Source: Leptolyngbya sp. SIO1E4
GTDB lineage: Bacteria; Cyanobacteriota; Cyanobacteriia; Phormidesmidales; Phormidesmidaceae
Assembly (NCBI GenBank): GCA_010672825.2
Contig: JAAHFU020000005.1
Location: 1-64,000, forward strand
DNA length: 64,000 bases
Direction of reading: 5' to 3'
Both the position numbers and the translations under genes were made by a program. The notes below the pieces were generated by a model, which saw only the letters and a list, made by a program, of their open reading frames with translations, did not search any database and had not been told where the DNA came from. This document shows positions 63,441 through 64,000 of the stretch, piece after piece. The first letter of the stretch is position 1. Every line of letters starts with the position of its first letter.

Positions 63441-63562
63441 GTTGTTGGTTGAGTTGGCGTGAAGACTCCTGTGCAGGTGGGAGCCTGGATTAAATAGCGA
63501 TGGGCAAAGCTGCGCCGTATAATCGCAGTCTTGATGATCATTGCTTTATATCGGGTCTATTC

Positions 63563-64000
63563 ATGGTGCGCCCATCCCTTGAACACATTCGAATTGTGCT
63601 GGTGGAGCCTGCAGGGGCTTTGAATGTGGGGTCAGCAGCACGGATTATGGCCAATATGGGGCTGACTCAGCTCGTGCTGGTGAACCCTCACTGTGATCCG
63701 CTGGGAGATGAAGCAAGGCGCATGGCGGTTCACGCGGCAAACTTGCTGACCCAGGCCACGGTGGTGAAGACCTTGCCGGAGGCTTTGACCGGCTGTGTAC
63801 GGGCGATCGCAACCACAGCCCGACCCCGGACCCTAGACGTGCCGTTAGAACTGCCTGAGGTCGCCTTACCCTGGCTTTTGCGAGAACCAGAGACAGAGGT
63901 CGCGACAGCCCTCATCTTTGGCCCAGAAGATCGCGGCTTGAGTAATGAAGAACTCAATTACGCCCAGCGGTTTGTTTGCATTCCCAGTGATGCCGACTAT
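63563..64000 (+). CDS. TrmJ-type tRNA/rRNA methyltransferase (SpoU family), cut by the window end
   Basis: 146 codons from ATG 63563 are visible. The SPOUT fold is clear: IRIVLVEPAGALNVGSAARI (motif 1), MGLTQLVLVNPHCD, and ALIFGPEDRGLSNEELNY (motif 2, knot). TrmJ methylates 2'-O of residue 32 in tRNA; the alternative is another SpoU RNA methyltransferase. The 3' end lies beyond the window, so length cannot be compared. Confidence 0.9.
   Translation, partial: MVRPSLEHIRIVLVEPAGALNVGSAARIMANMGLTQLVLVNPHCDPLGDEARRMAVHAANLLTQATVVKTLPEALTGCVRAIATTARPRTLDVPLELPEVALPWLLREPETEVATALIFGPEDRGLSNEELNYAQRFVCIPSDADY

Overview
The window comes from a cyanobacterium, most likely a filamentous or otherwise large-genome lineage of the Leptolyngbya/Oscillatoriales type. 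Support: a full magnesium-chelatase ChlH gene, a CPP1/J-like membrane protein, a SphX-type phosphate-binding protein beside pstSCAB, an NtcB-like LysR regulator, a y-type thioredoxin, the RarA/methyltransferase-like fusion typical of cyanobacteria, and very frequent GCGATCGC (HIP1) octamers. The lineage assignment is inference; the cyanobacterial assignment is strong.

Layout. 0-7 kb: an NtcB-like regulator with a TrpD2-like protein, an MscS channel, a thioredoxin, a J-like membrane protein and an OmpR-type response regulator. 7-11.5 kb: an alpha-glucan block (GH13 enzyme and GH133 debranching enzyme) with a truncated SDR gene on one side and a glucosidase fragment on the other. 11.5-17.2 kb: a phosphate regulon (sphX divergent from pstS-pstC-pstA-pstB) with good Pho-box candidates and two strong hairpin terminators. 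17.3-25.5 kb: housekeeping genes (threonine aldolase, SdhB, a two-domain CAP protein, FabG, thioredoxin, LtrA, aminotransferase). 25.6-30.1 kb: an accessory island with two Uma2 proteins, a NACHT NTPase carrying a 240-bp hexanucleotide microsatellite, and a small two-helix membrane protein encoded divergently. The island lies between two same-orientation copies of a 96-bp dispersed element. 30.8-34.8 kb: chlH. 35.3-39.1 kb: an LRR-Roc-COR protein with 18 almost identical 69-bp LRR units. 39.4-49.7 kb: aroE, a secreted protein, then a surface-glycan block (three polytopic GT-C-like proteins, a flippase-like protein, an alpha/alpha-toroid protein and a GT2). 49.7-51.0 kb: argJ. 51.0-53.8 kb: 2.8 kb with no convincing gene, holding three copies of a ~440-bp non-coding repeat. 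53.8-64.0 kb: an unknown protein, a CHASE2-cyclase/FecR pair, rarA fusion, a DUF5996-like protein, a truncated OmpA-type protein, a TfoX-N protein and the start of a TrmJ-like methyltransferase.

The most unusual signals are: (i) a 95-96-bp MITE-like element present six times, with TATAGC/GCTATA ends and a G-quadruplex-forming motif kept in five copies, plus an apparent empty site in a paralogous repeat; (ii) the three long non-coding repeats at 51.2-53.1 kb; (iii) an LRR receptor in which sequence variation is almost confined to the exposed beta-strand positions; (iv) the NACHT/Uma2/small-membrane-protein island bracketed by the 96-bp element. All homology statements are from reading the sequence; no database search was run.
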